Below are positions 25,608 to 37,843 of a DNA stretch of 64,000 nucleotides, in pieces. Numbering within the stretch: position 1 is the first letter of the stretch; every line of letters begins with the position of its first letter. Below the pieces are notes generated by a model. That model searched no databases, was not told the DNA's origin, and saw only the letters and a list, made by a program, of their open reading frames with translations. Source of the DNA: Deltaproteobacteria bacterium (lineage in GTDB: Bacteria; Desulfobacterota; Desulfarculia; Desulfarculales; Desulfarculaceae). The translations under genes and the position numbers were made by a program. The stretch spans positions 62,001-126,000 of the forward strand of contig JAHLLK010000008.1 of assembly GCA_020444165.1 (NCBI GenBank). The letters run 5' to 3'.

Positions 25608-25987
25608 GCTTGTCCTCCTTCGGCTCGGCGGGCCAGGTATTCGGGGCAGCGTCCCGGGCACAGGGGCAAGAGCCGCAGGCAATAGACCAAATACTGCTGC
25701 CGGCAGATCTGGCCGTCGGCCGTGGGCACGAAATGCGGGCATTCCAGGCGGGCCAGGTCGGCCAGGTTTTTATCCATCAGGTGCCGCCGGGCGGTTTCCC
25801 GCTGCCCGGGGTCGGCCAGGCGTTGCAGACGGTGCAGGCGGTCCAGGGCCTGGGCCCCCAAGCGGCGGCGCTCCTGCTGCAAGGGGCACAGCGCCTGCTC
25901 CGAGGCCGTGGGGCTCGAGGTGCGGGTGCAATGCCGCCGCAGATAGTAGGCGCAGCTTCGGCCTTCCAGGCGCGCCAGGGGGTTCAT
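25592..25987 (-). CDS. Cysteine-rich protein of unknown function
   Basis: This 131-residue protein has about ten Cys: CAYYLRRHC near the start, CPLQQ, CPHF, then CRQQYLVYCLRLLPLCPGRC and a last one near the end. The spacing suggests Fe-S or Zn binding, but I do not recognise a family. Its 3' end overlaps the Nudix start, so it is the first gene of a minus-strand unit with nudix and amrA. The ATG at 25987 is chosen over an upstream Arg/Pro-rich extension. Confidence 0.55.
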   Translation of the reverse strand: MNPLARLEGRSCAYYLRRHCTRTSSPTASEQALCPLQQERRRLGAQALDRLHRLQRLADPGQRETARRHLMDKNLADLARLECPHFVPTADGQICRQQYLVYCLRLLPLCPGRCPEYLARRAEGGQACPEP

Positions 25988-26230
25988 GGGTTCACGTCCT
26001 GCTCTCCCTGGGGGGTGGCCGGCGGGCGGCCTCTTGGCGGAGCGGAGTTCCTTCCCTCTTCCCCCCGGGAATTTAGCATTGCTCATCCCTTTAATATTAC
26101 GATTTTTTCCTGGGCCTGCACCACCCCAGCGCCGCCGGGGGCGTCGGCCGAGACTGGTTTTCCGGAGCGGCTAAGGTAAAGTAGTCGATAATGTTGATGA
26201 ACTCCCTGGCAACTCCCCAAAGGGGGCCCT

Positions 26231-27709
26231 TTGTCACCCGCTGAAAAAAAATCTCCCTTGCCGCCCCCGCCGCTCCCGGCGGTGCGCCCCGCGGAAGCGG
26301 CCCCCACGCCGCCTCCCGGCCGGGTGCTGGCCGCGGTGAGCGGGGGAGGGGACTCGGTGGCCCTGGTCCACTATCTGGGCGCCTTGGCCTCGGCAGGGGG
26401 CTGGGAGGTGGTGGTGGGCCACGTGGACCACGGGCTGCGGCCCGACGCGGGCCGGGACGCGGAGTTTGTGGCGGGGCTGGCCCGGGATCTGGGTCTCACC
26501 TTTGCGCTGGCCCGGGTAAAGGTGCTTGCCCGAGGCCGCTCCCCCGAGGAGGCGGCCCGGGAGGCGCGGCGGGGGGCGCTCCGGGACCTGGCCGCGCGGG
26601 CCGGGGCCGGGGTGGTGGCCCTGGGCCATACGGCCGACGACCAGGCCGAGACCGTGTTGGCCCGGGTGCTCACCGGCGCGGGCCCCACCGGCCTGGCGGC
26701 CATGCGCCCCCTGGAAGACGGTTGGTGGCGCCCATTGCTCCATCATCGCCGGGCCGACCTCCGCGCCTGGCTCACGGCCCTGGGCCGGAAGTGGCGCGAG
26801 GACCCCACCAACCTTGCCCCGGATTTCCAGCGGAACCGCCTGCGGCACCGGGTGCTGCCCCTGGTGGAAGAGGCGGTGAACCCCCAGGCCACCCTGGCCC
26901 TGGCCCGCCTGGCCGGCATCTGCGCGGCCGAGGAGGACTACTGGGCCGGCTGGTGCGCCGAGGCCTGGCAAATCGCCGGCCGCGGGGAAGGGGACAGCCT
27001 GTGCCTGGACCTCAGGTTTTTCCGGGCCCAACACCCGGCGGCCCAGGCCCGGCTGGTGCGCCACCTGGCCCAGGCCCTCACCGGCGGGGGCCAGCATCTC
27101 TTGTCCCGGCAGGTGGCCCAGGTCTTGGAACTGGCCGCCGGCCCGCCGGGGCGGCAGCTGACCCTGCCCCGGGGCCTGACCGCCCACGCCGAGCGGGACA
27201 CCCTGCGCCTGGGGCCGGCCGCCCCGCCGCCGCCCCTGGCCGCGGCGCTGGCCGGGCCGGGGGAGGTGGACCTGCCGGGCTTGGGGCAGACCCTGGTGGT
27301 GCGTCTGGCTTCCCGGCCGCCCCGCCTGGCGGCGCGGGGTCCCGTGGCCTGGCTGCCGGCCGGGGAGGTGGCCTGGCCGCTGACCGTGCGCTGGCCCCGG
27401 CGGGGGGAGCGTTTCCACCCCCTGGGCGCGCCGGGAGCCAAGCGGCTTTCCCGGGTCTTGATCGACCGCGGGGTGCCGCCGTGGTGGCGCGCCCGCCAGG
27501 TGGTGGTGGAAGACCAGCGGGGTTTGTGGTGGGTGGGGCCCCTGTCCGTGGCCGAGCGGGCCCGCCAGGGGGAGGATGCCCTGAATTTTGTTCAGCTTGC
27601 CCTCGTTGACACCCCCTGCCAACCCTCCTATACTAAAGTATTTTCACCTGGGGGCGAACCGGGCCATTCGGGCCATATCCCCTTGAACTCCGATGCAATA
27701 TCAGAGTGA
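26231..27709 (+). CDS. tilS: tRNA(Ile)-lysidine synthetase
   Basis: The 492-residue protein has the PP-loop AVSGGGDSVALVHY near residue 37, VGHVDHGLRPDA, GHTADDQAETVLARVLTGAGPTG and REDPTNLAPDFQRNRLRH, all TilS landmarks. It makes lysidine at C34 of tRNA-Ile(CAU). The C-terminal TilS domain includes RVLIDRGVPPWWR. The frame opens with TTG at 26231; the Pro-rich first 30 residues are unconserved and the true start could be later. The last ~35 codons overlap the ftsH promoter at 27606. Confidence 0.85.
   Translation: MSPAEKKSPLPPPPLPAVRPAEAAPTPPPGRVLAAVSGGGDSVALVHYLGALASAGGWEVVVGHVDHGLRPDAGRDAEFVAGLARDLGLTFALARVKVLARGRSPEEAAREARRGALRDLAARAGAGVVALGHTADDQAETVLARVLTGAGPTGLAAMRPLEDGWWRPLLHHRRADLRAWLTALGRKWREDPTNLAPDFQRNRLRHRVLPLVEEAVNPQATLALARLAGICAAEEDYWAGWCAEAWQIAGRGEGDSLCLDLRFFRAQHPAAQARLVRHLAQALTGGGQHLLSRQVAQVLELAAGPPGRQLTLPRGLTAHAERDTLRLGPAAPPPPLAAALAGPGEVDLPGLGQTLVVRLASRPPRLAARGPVAWLPAGEVAWPLTVRWPRRGERFHPLGAPGAKRLSRVLIDRGVPPWWRARQVVVEDQRGLWWVGPLSVAERARQGEDALNFVQLALVDTPCQPSYTKVFSPGGEPGHSGHIPLNSDAISE
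27606..27634 (+). promoter_or_regulatory. Strong sigma70 promoter for ftsH inside the tilS 3' end
   Basis: TTGACA (27606-27611) and TATACT (27629-27634) are 17 bp apart. Transcription would start near 27641, giving a 75-nt leader before the ftsH GTG at 27717. It lets ftsH and the following genes be expressed apart from tilS. Confidence 0.6.
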
Positions 27710-27716
27710 GAACTAA

Positions 27717-29640
<1,924 letters not shown>

Positions 29641-29651
<11 letters not shown>

Positions 29652-30552
29652 CATTCTGGCGGAAGTTACGCTTCCGCGCCCCGACCGGCCACCCGCCGCC
29701 GGGGAGCGCCGCCTGGTGTTCCGGGGCGGGAGCCTTCCCCTGGGCCAGGGCACCCTGGTCATGGGGGTGGTCAACGTCACGCCGGACTCCTTTTCCGACG
29801 GCGGCCTCTTTCTGTCCACCCAGGCCGCGGTGGAGCAGGGGGTGCGCCTGTGGGAGGAAGGGGCCCACCTCCTGGACGTGGGCGGGGAGTCCACCCGCCC
29901 CGGCTCGGACTCCGTGCCCGTGGAGGAGGAAATCCGGCGGGTGGTGCCGGTGATCCAGGCCCTGGCCGCCCAGACGAGCGCGGTGATCAGCATCGACACC
30001 ATGAAGGCTCCCGTGGCCCGGGCCGCCCTGGAGGCCGGCGCCGCCGTCATCAACGACGTGGCCGCCCTGCGCTTCGACCCGGACATGGCCGCCCTGGCCG
30101 CCGAGAGCGGGGCCGGGCTCATCCTGATGCACATGCTGGGCAGCCCCAAAACCATGCAGGCGAACCCGGTGTATGAGGACGTGGTGGCGGAAGTGACCGC
30201 GTTTCTGGCCGCCAGGGCCGGGGCCGCCCGCGCGGCCGGAGTGCCTCCGGAACGTATCGTGGTGGACCCGGGCATCGGTTTCGGCAAGACCCTGGCGCAC
30301 AACCTCACGCTCATCCGCCGCCTGGACCGCCTGGCCGCCCTGGGCTATCCCGTGCTCCTGGGGGCCTCCCGCAAAGCCTTCATCGGCACGCTCACCGGCC
30401 GGCCGGCCCTGGAGCGCCTGTACGGCACCCTGGGGGTGCATGTGCTGGGCGCGGCCCTGGGGGCCGATCTGGTGCGGGTCCACGATGTGGGACCACTGGT
30501 GGAAGCCTTGAAGGTGGTCGACGCGGTGTTGGCGGCCGGAGAGGCGTCATGA
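29641..30552 (+). CDS. folP: Dihydropteroate synthase
   Basis: The frame from the TTG at 29641 (GGGAGG upstream) encodes 303 residues. It has [47 protein letters not shown] and [13 protein letters not shown], the full DHPS set. It condenses p-aminobenzoate with dihydropterin pyrophosphate in folate synthesis. The ftsH-folP-cdaA-cdaR-glmM order is a conserved bacterial neighbourhood. Confidence 0.92.
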
Positions 30553-31337
30553 ACGAAACCCTGGCCCTGTTCCGACAGATAAGCTGGAGCGATATCGTTG
30601 ATATCGCTTGCGTGGCCTTTGTGGTGTACCAGACCATCCTCCTGGTCAAGGGCACCCGGGCCATGAACATGCTGGTGGGTTTGGGCCTGGTGCTGGTCAC
30701 CCTCATGGTGAGCCAGTACTTCAATCTGCACACCATCAACTGGTTGTTGCAGTCCTTCCTGTCCTATTTGGTCCTGGTGCTCATCATCCTGTTCCAGAAC
30801 GATATCCGGAAAGCCCTGGCCCAGATCGGCCGGCGGCCTTTCCTCACCCGCACGGCCGAGAGCCTGGACTGCCTGGAAGAGGTGGTCCGGAGCGCGGTGA
30901 ACCTGGCCAGCCGCATGACCGGGGCCCTGATCGTCCTGGAGCGGCGCATCGGCCTGGCTGACTACGTGCAGGCCGGCGTGCCCCTGAACGCCTCGGTGTC
31001 CCGGGAGCTTCTGGTGCAGCTTTTCCAGACCAGCGGCCCCCTGCACGACGGCGCGGTGATCATCCGGGGCGACACCATCCTGGCCGCCCGCTGCATGCTG
31101 CCCCTGGCCTCGGGCAGCGGGTTGTTGCAGATGGGCTCGCGCCACCGGGCGGCCCTGGGCCTCAGTGAGGAGGCCGATGCGGTGTGCGTGGTGGTCAGCG
31201 AAGAGCGCGGCCGGGTCAGCGTGGCCCAGGGCGGCGAGCTGACCAAGGACCTGGACACCAACCAACTGCGCAATCTCCTGCACGAACTGATGGAACTGGG
31301 CGAGCGGAAAAAGCGCTGGCGTTTCGGCAAGGGGTAG
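30549..31337 (+). CDS. cdaA: Diadenylate cyclase CdaA
   Basis: This 262-residue protein has three N-terminal membrane helices (about 15-95) and a DAC domain with GPLHDGAVIIRGD (DGA motif) and MGSRHRAALGLSE (RHR motif). It makes c-di-AMP, which controls potassium and cell-wall balance. Overlap with folP is 4 nt. The YbbR regulator and glmM follow, the classic cdaA-cdaR-glmM operon. Confidence 0.95.
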   Translation: MNETLALFRQISWSDIVDIACVAFVVYQTILLVKGTRAMNMLVGLGLVLVTLMVSQYFNLHTINWLLQSFLSYLVLVLIILFQNDIRKALAQIGRRPFLTRTAESLDCLEEVVRSAVNLASRMTGALIVLERRIGLADYVQAGVPLNASVSRELLVQLFQTSGPLHDGAVIIRGDTILAARCMLPLASGSGLLQMGSRHRAALGLSEEADAVCVVVSEERGRVSVAQGGELTKDLDTNQLRNLLHELMELGERKKRWRFGKG

Positions 31338-31341
31338 GTTC

Positions 31342-32034
31342 TTGCTCAAGGTCATCTTGAACAACTGGTCGTGGAAGATCCTGTCCCTGGTGGTGGCCGT
31401 GGGCCTCTGGGCCCACGTGGTGGGCCAGGAGAAGACGGAAATCGCGCTCAACGTGCCGGTGGCCATCACCGGCGCGCCCGCGAATCTGGTGGTCAGCGAT
31501 CAGGTGCTGCCCAACGTGGAAGTCCGCCTGTTCGGGCCCCGCAACCTCATCCGCCTGGTGGCTTCCGACGGCTTGGTGAAAAACATCAACCTCACGGACA
31601 TGCAGGCCGGGGAGCACGTGTTCCAGGTCCTGCCCGAGGACTTCAACCTGCCCCCCGGCGTGGCCGCCGTGGGCATCAGCCCGGCCAGCATAAGGGTGGA
31701 TCTCTCGCCCCGCCACGAACGCAAGGTGCCGGTGCGGCCGGTGCTTTCCGGCAAGCCCGCCCCGGGCTACGAGGTGAGCGAGATCACTTTCACGCCGGAC
31801 AAGGTGGCCGTGAGCGGGATGAAGGAGCAGGTGGACGAGGTGGACTGGATCTGGACCGTGCCCATCGACGTCGGCGACCTGAAAAGCAACACCACCCGCA
31901 AGGTGGCGCTCCGGCCCTCGCTCGGCAAGAACGTCCTGGTCCGCCCCGACCAAGTGGAAGCCCGCATCATCGTGCGGCCCCTGCCCGGCAGGGAAGACGC
32001 CGACAGCTCGACTCCCCTTCCGGTCACTCCCTGA
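31342..32034 (+). CDS. cdaR: YbbR-domain CdaA regulator
   Basis: The 230-residue protein starts with TTG and has one N-terminal membrane anchor (ILSLVVAVGLWAHVV). YbbR repeats follow: VPVAITGAPANLVV, PNVEVRLFGPRNLI and KVPVRPVLSGKPAPGYEV. CdaR binds CdaA outside the membrane and tunes c-di-AMP synthesis. A GGGTCCCC/GGGGACCC hairpin (32043-32062) lies between it and glmM. Confidence 0.85.
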   Translation: MLKVILNNWSWKILSLVVAVGLWAHVVGQEKTEIALNVPVAITGAPANLVVSDQVLPNVEVRLFGPRNLIRLVASDGLVKNINLTDMQAGEHVFQVLPEDFNLPPGVAAVGISPASIRVDLSPRHERKVPVRPVLSGKPAPGYEVSEITFTPDKVAVSGMKEQVDEVDWIWTVPIDVGDLKSNTTRKVALRPSLGKNVLVRPDQVEARIIVRPLPGREDADSSTPLPVTP

Positions 32035-32078
32035 CCTTCTGCGGGTCCCCGTGGGGGGACCCCACCTAAGGTGATGAC

Positions 32079-33464
32079 ATGACTTCTGCAGCAAAGATTT
32101 TCGGCACCGATGGGGTGCGGGGGGTGGCCAATGTCTACCCCATGACCGTGGAGATGGCCCTGGCCATCGGACAAGGCGTGGCCTCGGTCTTCAAGAACCA
32201 CGAGCGCCGGCACAAGATCATCATCGGCAAGGACACCCGCATCTCGGGCTACATGTTCGAGAACGCCCTGGTGGCCGGCATCTGCTCCATGGGGGTGGAT
32301 GTGATGCTGGTGGGCCCCCAGCCCACCCCGGCCATCGCCTTTCTCACCCGCAACATGCGGGCCGACGCGGGCGTGGTCATCAGCGCCAGCCACAACCCCT
32401 ATGAGGACAACGGCATCAAGGTCTTCGGGGGCAACGGCTTCAAGCTGCCCGATCCCCTGGAGGAGCGGGTGGAGGACTTCGTGCGGCAGCGGGAGCGCTG
32501 CCCGGCGGACACCCAGGGCGGCCCGGTGCCCGGCCAGGTGGGCAAGGCCCGGCGCATCGACGACGCCACCGGGCGCTATATCGTGTTCCTCAAGAACTCG
32601 TTTCCGGCCAACCTCACCCTGGATGGGCTCAAGATCGCCTTGGACTGCGCCCACGGCGCCACCTACAAGGTGGCTCCGGCCGTGTTCTCCGAGCTGGGGG
32701 CCAAGCTCACGGTGACCGGGGCCGAGCCGGACGGCACCAACATCAACCGCGAGGTGGGGGCCACCCATCCCGAGAACCTGGCCCGCCTGGTCGCCACCGC
32801 GGGGGCGGACGTGGGCCTGGCCTTTGACGGCGATGGCGACCGCCTCATCATGACCGACGAGAACGGCCGGGTGGTGGACGGGGACCAGATCATGGCGCTC
32901 TGCGCCGACGACATGTTCACCATGGGCACCCTGAAGCACGCCACGGTGGTGGCCACGGTCATGTCCAACCTGGGCCTGGAGTTGTGCCTGCGGGAGCGGG
33001 GCATCCGCATGCTCCGCACCAAGGTGGGCGACCGCTTCGTGGTGGAGGCCATGGTCCAGGGCGGTTACAGCCTGGGCGGCGAGCAGTCGGGCCACATCAT
33101 CTTCCTGGACTACAACACCACGGGTGACGGCATCCTCTCGGCCCTGCAAGTGCTGTCCATCATGCTCCGCACCGGCAAGCGCCTCTCCGAGCTGACGGCC
33201 ATCATGCCCCGGGTGCCCCAGGTGCTCATCAACCTGCCGGTGACCAAAAAGCCGCCCCTGGGGGAGTTGCCGGGGGTGATGAAGGCTCACAAGGCCATGG
33301 ACGAGCTTTTGGGTGAGCGGGGCAGGCTTTTGTTGCGTTATTCCGGCACCGAGTCCAAGATACGCATCATGGTGGAGGCCGAGGACCAAGCCCTGCTGGA
33401 CAGGGTGGCCGGCGAAATGCAAGAAGTGGTGGCCCGGGAACTGGGCGCCGGATCGGAGGGCTAG
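32079..33464 (+). CDS. glmM: Phosphoglucosamine mutase
   Basis: The 461-residue protein has FGTDGVRGVAN at the start, the phosphoserine loop ISASHNPYEDNGIK, the metal site FDGDGDRLIM and GGEQSGHIIF, then RYSGTESKIRIM at the phosphate-binding end. It turns GlcN-6-P into GlcN-1-P for UDP-GlcNAc. CdaA and GlmM are known to interact in other bacteria. Confidence 0.95.
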   Translation: MTSAAKIFGTDGVRGVANVYPMTVEMALAIGQGVASVFKNHERRHKIIIGKDTRISGYMFENALVAGICSMGVDVMLVGPQPTPAIAFLTRNMRADAGVVISASHNPYEDNGIKVFGGNGFKLPDPLEERVEDFVRQRERCPADTQGGPVPGQVGKARRIDDATGRYIVFLKNSFPANLTLDGLKIALDCAHGATYKVAPAVFSELGAKLTVTGAEPDGTNINREVGATHPENLARLVATAGADVGLAFDGDGDRLIMTDENGRVVDGDQIMALCADDMFTMGTLKHATVVATVMSNLGLELCLRERGIRMLRTKVGDRFVVEAMVQGGYSLGGEQSGHIIFLDYNTTGDGILSALQVLSIMLRTGKRLSELTAIMPRVPQVLINLPVTKKPPLGELPGVMKAHKAMDELLGERGRLLLRYSGTESKIRIMVEAEDQALLDRVAGEMQEVVARELGAGSEG

Positions 33465-33468
33465 AGGC

Positions 33469-34232
<764 letters not shown>

Positions 34233-34236
<4 letters not shown>

Positions 34237-35156
34237 TCTCAGCTTCCCCCATATCCCCCGCGGCTTGGCCGGCCTGGCCCGGGCCGGGGCGTTGCCTGGC
34301 CCTGGCCGCGCCTTCGGGCGCGGTGCCGCCGGACCGCCTGGCCGCCGGGTTGGCCGTCTTGGCCGAGCTGGTGGCCCCGGGTCCCGTGCGGGTGGACCCC
34401 CAGGTGCGGGACCGCGAGGGCTACCTGGCCGGTGGCGACGCGGCCCGAGCCGCCCACCTGAACGAACTGTTCGCCGACCCCGGGGTGGGGGCGGTGCTGG
34501 CCGCCCGGGGCGGCTTCGGGCTCTCCCGCCTCTTGCCCCGCCTGGATCTGGCCCGCCTGGCCGCCAGCCAAAAGCTTTTCCTGGGCTTTTCCGACCTCAC
34601 CTGCCTGTTGAACGCCCTGGCCGTCCGCGGCCTGGTGGCGGTGCACGGCCCGGTGGTGACCCAACTGCCCCGCCTGGATCGCCAAAGCCGGGACGAGGTG
34701 GCCGCCCTCCTGGCCGGACGGCCGCCGTGGCCGGCCCCCCTGACCGGGCGGCCGGTGCGGCCGGGCCGGGCCCAGGGACCTCTCATGGGCGGCAACCTCA
34801 CCATGCTCTGCCATCTCCTGGGCACCCCCTTCTTCCCGGCCCTGGGCGGCGCGGTGCTCTTGCTGGAGGACACCGGCGAGGCGCCCTACCGCCTGGACCG
34901 CCTCCTGACCCAGTTGGAGCTGGCCGGGGTGCCGGAGAGCATCGTGGGGGTGGCCGTGGGCGGGCTCTCGGCCCGGGGTTCCTACCCGGCCAATCGAGTG
35001 GCCGCGGTGGAGCGCCGCCTGGCCGACTGGGGAGTGCCGGTGGTGTGCGGCCTGGCCGTGGGCCACGGCCGGGCCAACCGGCCGGTGCCTCTGGGGGCGG
35101 GGTGCGAGCTGGACGGCGCGGCCGGCCGGCTCACCGTGGGGTGCGATTGTGCCTGA
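34233..35156 (+). CDS. ldcA: LD-carboxypeptidase (peptidase S66)
   Basis: This 307-residue protein has ALAAPSGAVPPDRLAAG, AARGGFGLSRLL, the Ser nucleophile in LGFSDLTCLLNAL, the Glu in LLLEDTGEAPYRLDR and the His in GLAVGHGRANRP. The Ser-Glu-His set of LdcA is therefore present. It removes the terminal D-Ala from muropeptide tetrapeptides in wall recycling. The downstream mpl gene uses the tripeptide product. Confidence 0.9.
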
Positions 35157-36204
35157 CCTGACTCCCCTCGAGCAGCTCCTGGACCAGGGCGTGGCCCGGG
35201 GCGTGGCCCCGGCCGTGACGCTCCTCCTGTGGAAGGGCGAGCGCCCCCTGGCCACCCTGGCCGCCGGCCAGGGCCGGCCCGACACCATCTACGACCTGGC
35301 TTCCCTGACCAAGTGCCTGGCCACCGCGCCCCTGGCCCTGCAGCTACGGGAGGCCGGGCGCCTGGGCTGGGACCGCCCCCTGGGCGAGATGTGGGGCCGG
35401 GCCGTGCCCCCGGACAAGGCGGATATCACCCCCCGCCAGCTCCTGACCCACGCGGCTGGCTTGCCGGCCTATCGCCCCTACCATGAACTGCTCCTGAAAT
35501 ATTCCCCCACCATGCGCCGGGGACTTTTGAAGTCCATGCTCATGAACGAGCCCCTGGCCCACGCCCCGGGCGCCCTGGCCCTGTACAGCGATCTGGGTTA
35601 CCTCCTCCTGGGCCTGGTGCTGGAGGAAACGGCCGGGGCCTATCTGGAGGCCTTGCTCCCCGGGCTCTACCGCAGCCTGGGGGTGGAGGGCCCCTGCTTC
35701 CTGCCCCTGGACCGGGAGCTGCCTTGGCCCCGGGAGCGGGTGGCCCCTTGTGGGCCCCTGCCCGGACGGCCGGTGGTGCACGGCCAGGTGGAGGATGAAA
35801 ACGCCTTTGCCCTGGGCGGAGTGGCGGGCCACGCCGGGCTCTTCGGCACCGCGGGCCAGGTGGCCTCGGTGATGGACTCCCTGGTGCGCGCCGCCCGGGG
35901 CGGCGGGCCCTGGGACGCCGCCACGGGCCGCGAGCTGTTCCGCCGCGACCCCTCCCTGCCGGGCTCCCCCCGCACCCCGGGCTTTGATACGCCCACCGGC
36001 CGTGATAGCGCCGCCGGGCCCAACGCCCCCCAGGGCACCGTGGGGCACCTGGGCTTCACCGGGGTCAGCCTGTGGTGGCACCCCCTCTCCCGCCAAGGGG
36101 TGGTGCTCCTGACCAACCGGGTCGCTCTGGGCCGCGGCAACCTGCAAATCCGCGACTTCCGCCGCCAAGTGCACGAGCTGTCCTGGCCACTTTTGGGGCA
36201 ATGA
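35149..36204 (+). CDS. Serine hydrolase of the class C beta-lactamase / DD-peptidase family
   Basis: The 351-residue protein starts with GTG at 35149. It has DLASLTKCLATAPLAL (S-x-x-K), YSDLGYLLLGLVLEE (Y-S-x box), LTHAAGLP and HLGFTGVSL, which stands for the KTG-type motif. The family includes beta-lactamases, DD-peptidases and esterases. No signal peptide is seen, so a cytoplasmic muropeptide-linked or esterase role is possible. It overlaps ldcA by 8 nt and is followed by palindrome copy 3. Confidence 0.85.
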   Translation: MPDLTPLEQLLDQGVARGVAPAVTLLLWKGERPLATLAAGQGRPDTIYDLASLTKCLATAPLALQLREAGRLGWDRPLGEMWGRAVPPDKADITPRQLLTHAAGLPAYRPYHELLLKYSPTMRRGLLKSMLMNEPLAHAPGALALYSDLGYLLLGLVLEETAGAYLEALLPGLYRSLGVEGPCFLPLDRELPWPRERVAPCGPLPGRPVVHGQVEDENAFALGGVAGHAGLFGTAGQVASVMDSLVRAARGGGPWDAATGRELFRRDPSLPGSPRTPGFDTPTGRDSAAGPNAPQGTVGHLGFTGVSLWWHPLSRQGVVLLTNRVALGRGNLQIRDFRRQVHELSWPLLGQ

Positions 36205-36225
36205 GGTTGGGGGAAAAACGGGAAT

Positions 36226-36271
36226 GTGGGGGAAAACCCTTTTTTGTGAACAAAAAAGGGTTTTCCCCCAC
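36226..36271. repeat. G-run/C-run palindrome, family B copy 3
   Basis: GTGGGGGAAAACCC with T-run, a GTGAAC loop, A-run and GGGTTTTCCCCCAC, then the CCCCCAAAAAAAACCTT tail. It lies 21 nt after the serine hydrolase stop and before mpl. Confidence 0.7.
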
Positions 36272-36340
36272 ACCCCCAAAAAAAACCTTACAGTATTAGC
36301 TGGCAAGCGGTTTTGTGGCAGGCTGCCAGCCTGAGAACGG

Positions 36341-37843
36341 TTGAAGGTAGTTATCGTGGTTGATTCCGCCCAAGCAGAGCCCCGGAACCTGGACCCCGCC
36401 CTGAACCGCCCCCCGGAGCGGGTGAACAGCGTTCACCTCATGGGCATCGGCGGGGTGGCCATGGGAGCCCTGGCCGGGGCGCTCCAGAAGCGGGGCCTGG
36501 CCGTGCGCGGCTCGGACCGGCCTTTGTACCCCCCCATGTCCACCTTCCTGGCCGAGAAGGGCATCGCCGTGGCCCCGGGCTTTGCCGCGGCCAACCTGGA
36601 GCCCGCCCCGGACCTGGTCATCGTGGGCAACGTCATCCGCCGCGACAACCCCGAAGCGGTGGAGCTGGCCCGCCGGGGCCTGCCCTACCTCTCCCTGCCC
36701 CAGGCCCTGGGGCACTTCTTCCTGCCGGGCCGCATGTCGCTCGTGGCCGCGGGCACCCACGGCAAGACCACCCTCACCGCGCTGTTGGCCAGCGCCCTGA
36801 TCAAGACCGGACGGGACCCGGGGTTCATGCTGGGGGGGCTCCTGCAAGAGGACGGGGCCAATTTCCGCGAAGGCGCCGGGCCGCATTTCGTGGTGGAAGG
36901 CGACGAGTACGACACCGCCTTTTTTGACAAACGCCCCAAATTCGTGCACTACCGGCCCCACATAGCAATATTGACCAGCGTGGAGTTCGACCACGCCGAT
37001 ATCTATCCGGATCTGGACGCGGTGCGGCGGGCCTTCGATATGCTGGTGGCGGCCCTGCCGCCCACGGGCGCCCTGGTGGCCTGGGGCGACGTGGCCGAGG
37101 TGCGGGTCCGGGCGGCCGGCGCGGCCTGCCCGGTGATCTACTACGGCGAGGCCCCGGGCAATGACTGGCGTCTGGTCTCCCTGGAGCCCGCGGCCCAGGG
37201 GGGCATGGACTTGGTGGTGACCACGCCGGAGCACGGCGAACTGGCCTTTTACTCCCCCCTGGTGGGCCGCCACAACGCCCTGAACCTCACCGCGGCCCTG
37301 GCCGCCCTCACCGCGGCCGGCCTGGACCCGGCCGAGGCGGCGGGGGCCCAGGCCGCGTTCGGTGGAGTGCGCCGCCGCCAGGAGGTGCGCGGGGTGGCCG
37401 GCGGGGTGGTGGTGGTGGATGACTTCGCCCACCACCCCACCGCGGTCCGGGAAACCGTGGTCGCGGTGGCCCGCTTCGGCCTGCCGGGCTGGCGGCCGGG
37501 CTCGGGCCGCCTGGTGGCGGTGTTCGAACCCCGCAGCAACACCAGCCGCCGCAACTTCTTCCAGGCCGCCTACGCCGGGGCCTTTCGGGGGGCGGACGCG
37601 GTGTTCCTGCGGGAGCCGGCCCTGGTGGAGGAGATTCCCCCGGCCGAGCGCTTCTCCGCCGCCCGCCTGGCCGCGGATCTTACCCGCCAGGAGATTCCCG
37701 CCCGGGCCTTTGCAGACACCTCCCGCTTGTCCGCGGCCCTCTGCGGCTATCTCCGGCCGGGCGACCTCTGCCTGATCATGTCCAACGGCGGCTTTGACAA
37801 CCTGCACGAGAATCTGCTGGCCGCCTTGGCCGCTCGCGCTTAG
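36341..37843 (+). CDS. mpl: UDP-N-acetylmuramate:L-alanyl-gamma-D-glutamyl-meso-diaminopimelate ligase
   Basis: The 500-residue Mur-ligase has VHLMGIGGVAMGALAGALQKRG, VAAGTHGKTTLTALLASAL (ATP loop), VVEGDEYDTAFFDKRPKF, and VDDFAHHPTAVRET with FEPRSNTSRRN. The last two separate Mpl from MurC. Mpl recycles the murein tripeptide by joining it to UDP-MurNAc. The frame opens with TTG at 36341; a GTG at 36422 nearer the conserved start is an alternative. Ends before an 815-nt gap. Confidence 0.9.
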   Translation: MKVVIVVDSAQAEPRNLDPALNRPPERVNSVHLMGIGGVAMGALAGALQKRGLAVRGSDRPLYPPMSTFLAEKGIAVAPGFAAANLEPAPDLVIVGNVIRRDNPEAVELARRGLPYLSLPQALGHFFLPGRMSLVAAGTHGKTTLTALLASALIKTGRDPGFMLGGLLQEDGANFREGAGPHFVVEGDEYDTAFFDKRPKFVHYRPHIAILTSVEFDHADIYPDLDAVRRAFDMLVAALPPTGALVAWGDVAEVRVRAAGAACPVIYYGEAPGNDWRLVSLEPAAQGGMDLVVTTPEHGELAFYSPLVGRHNALNLTAALAALTAAGLDPAEAAGAQAAFGGVRRRQEVRGVAGGVVVVDDFAHHPTAVRETVVAVARFGLPGWRPGSGRLVAVFEPRSNTSRRNFFQAAYAGAFRGADAVFLREPALVEEIPPAERFSAARLAADLTRQEIPARAFADTSRLSAALCGYLRPGDLCLIMSNGGFDNLHENLLAALAARA

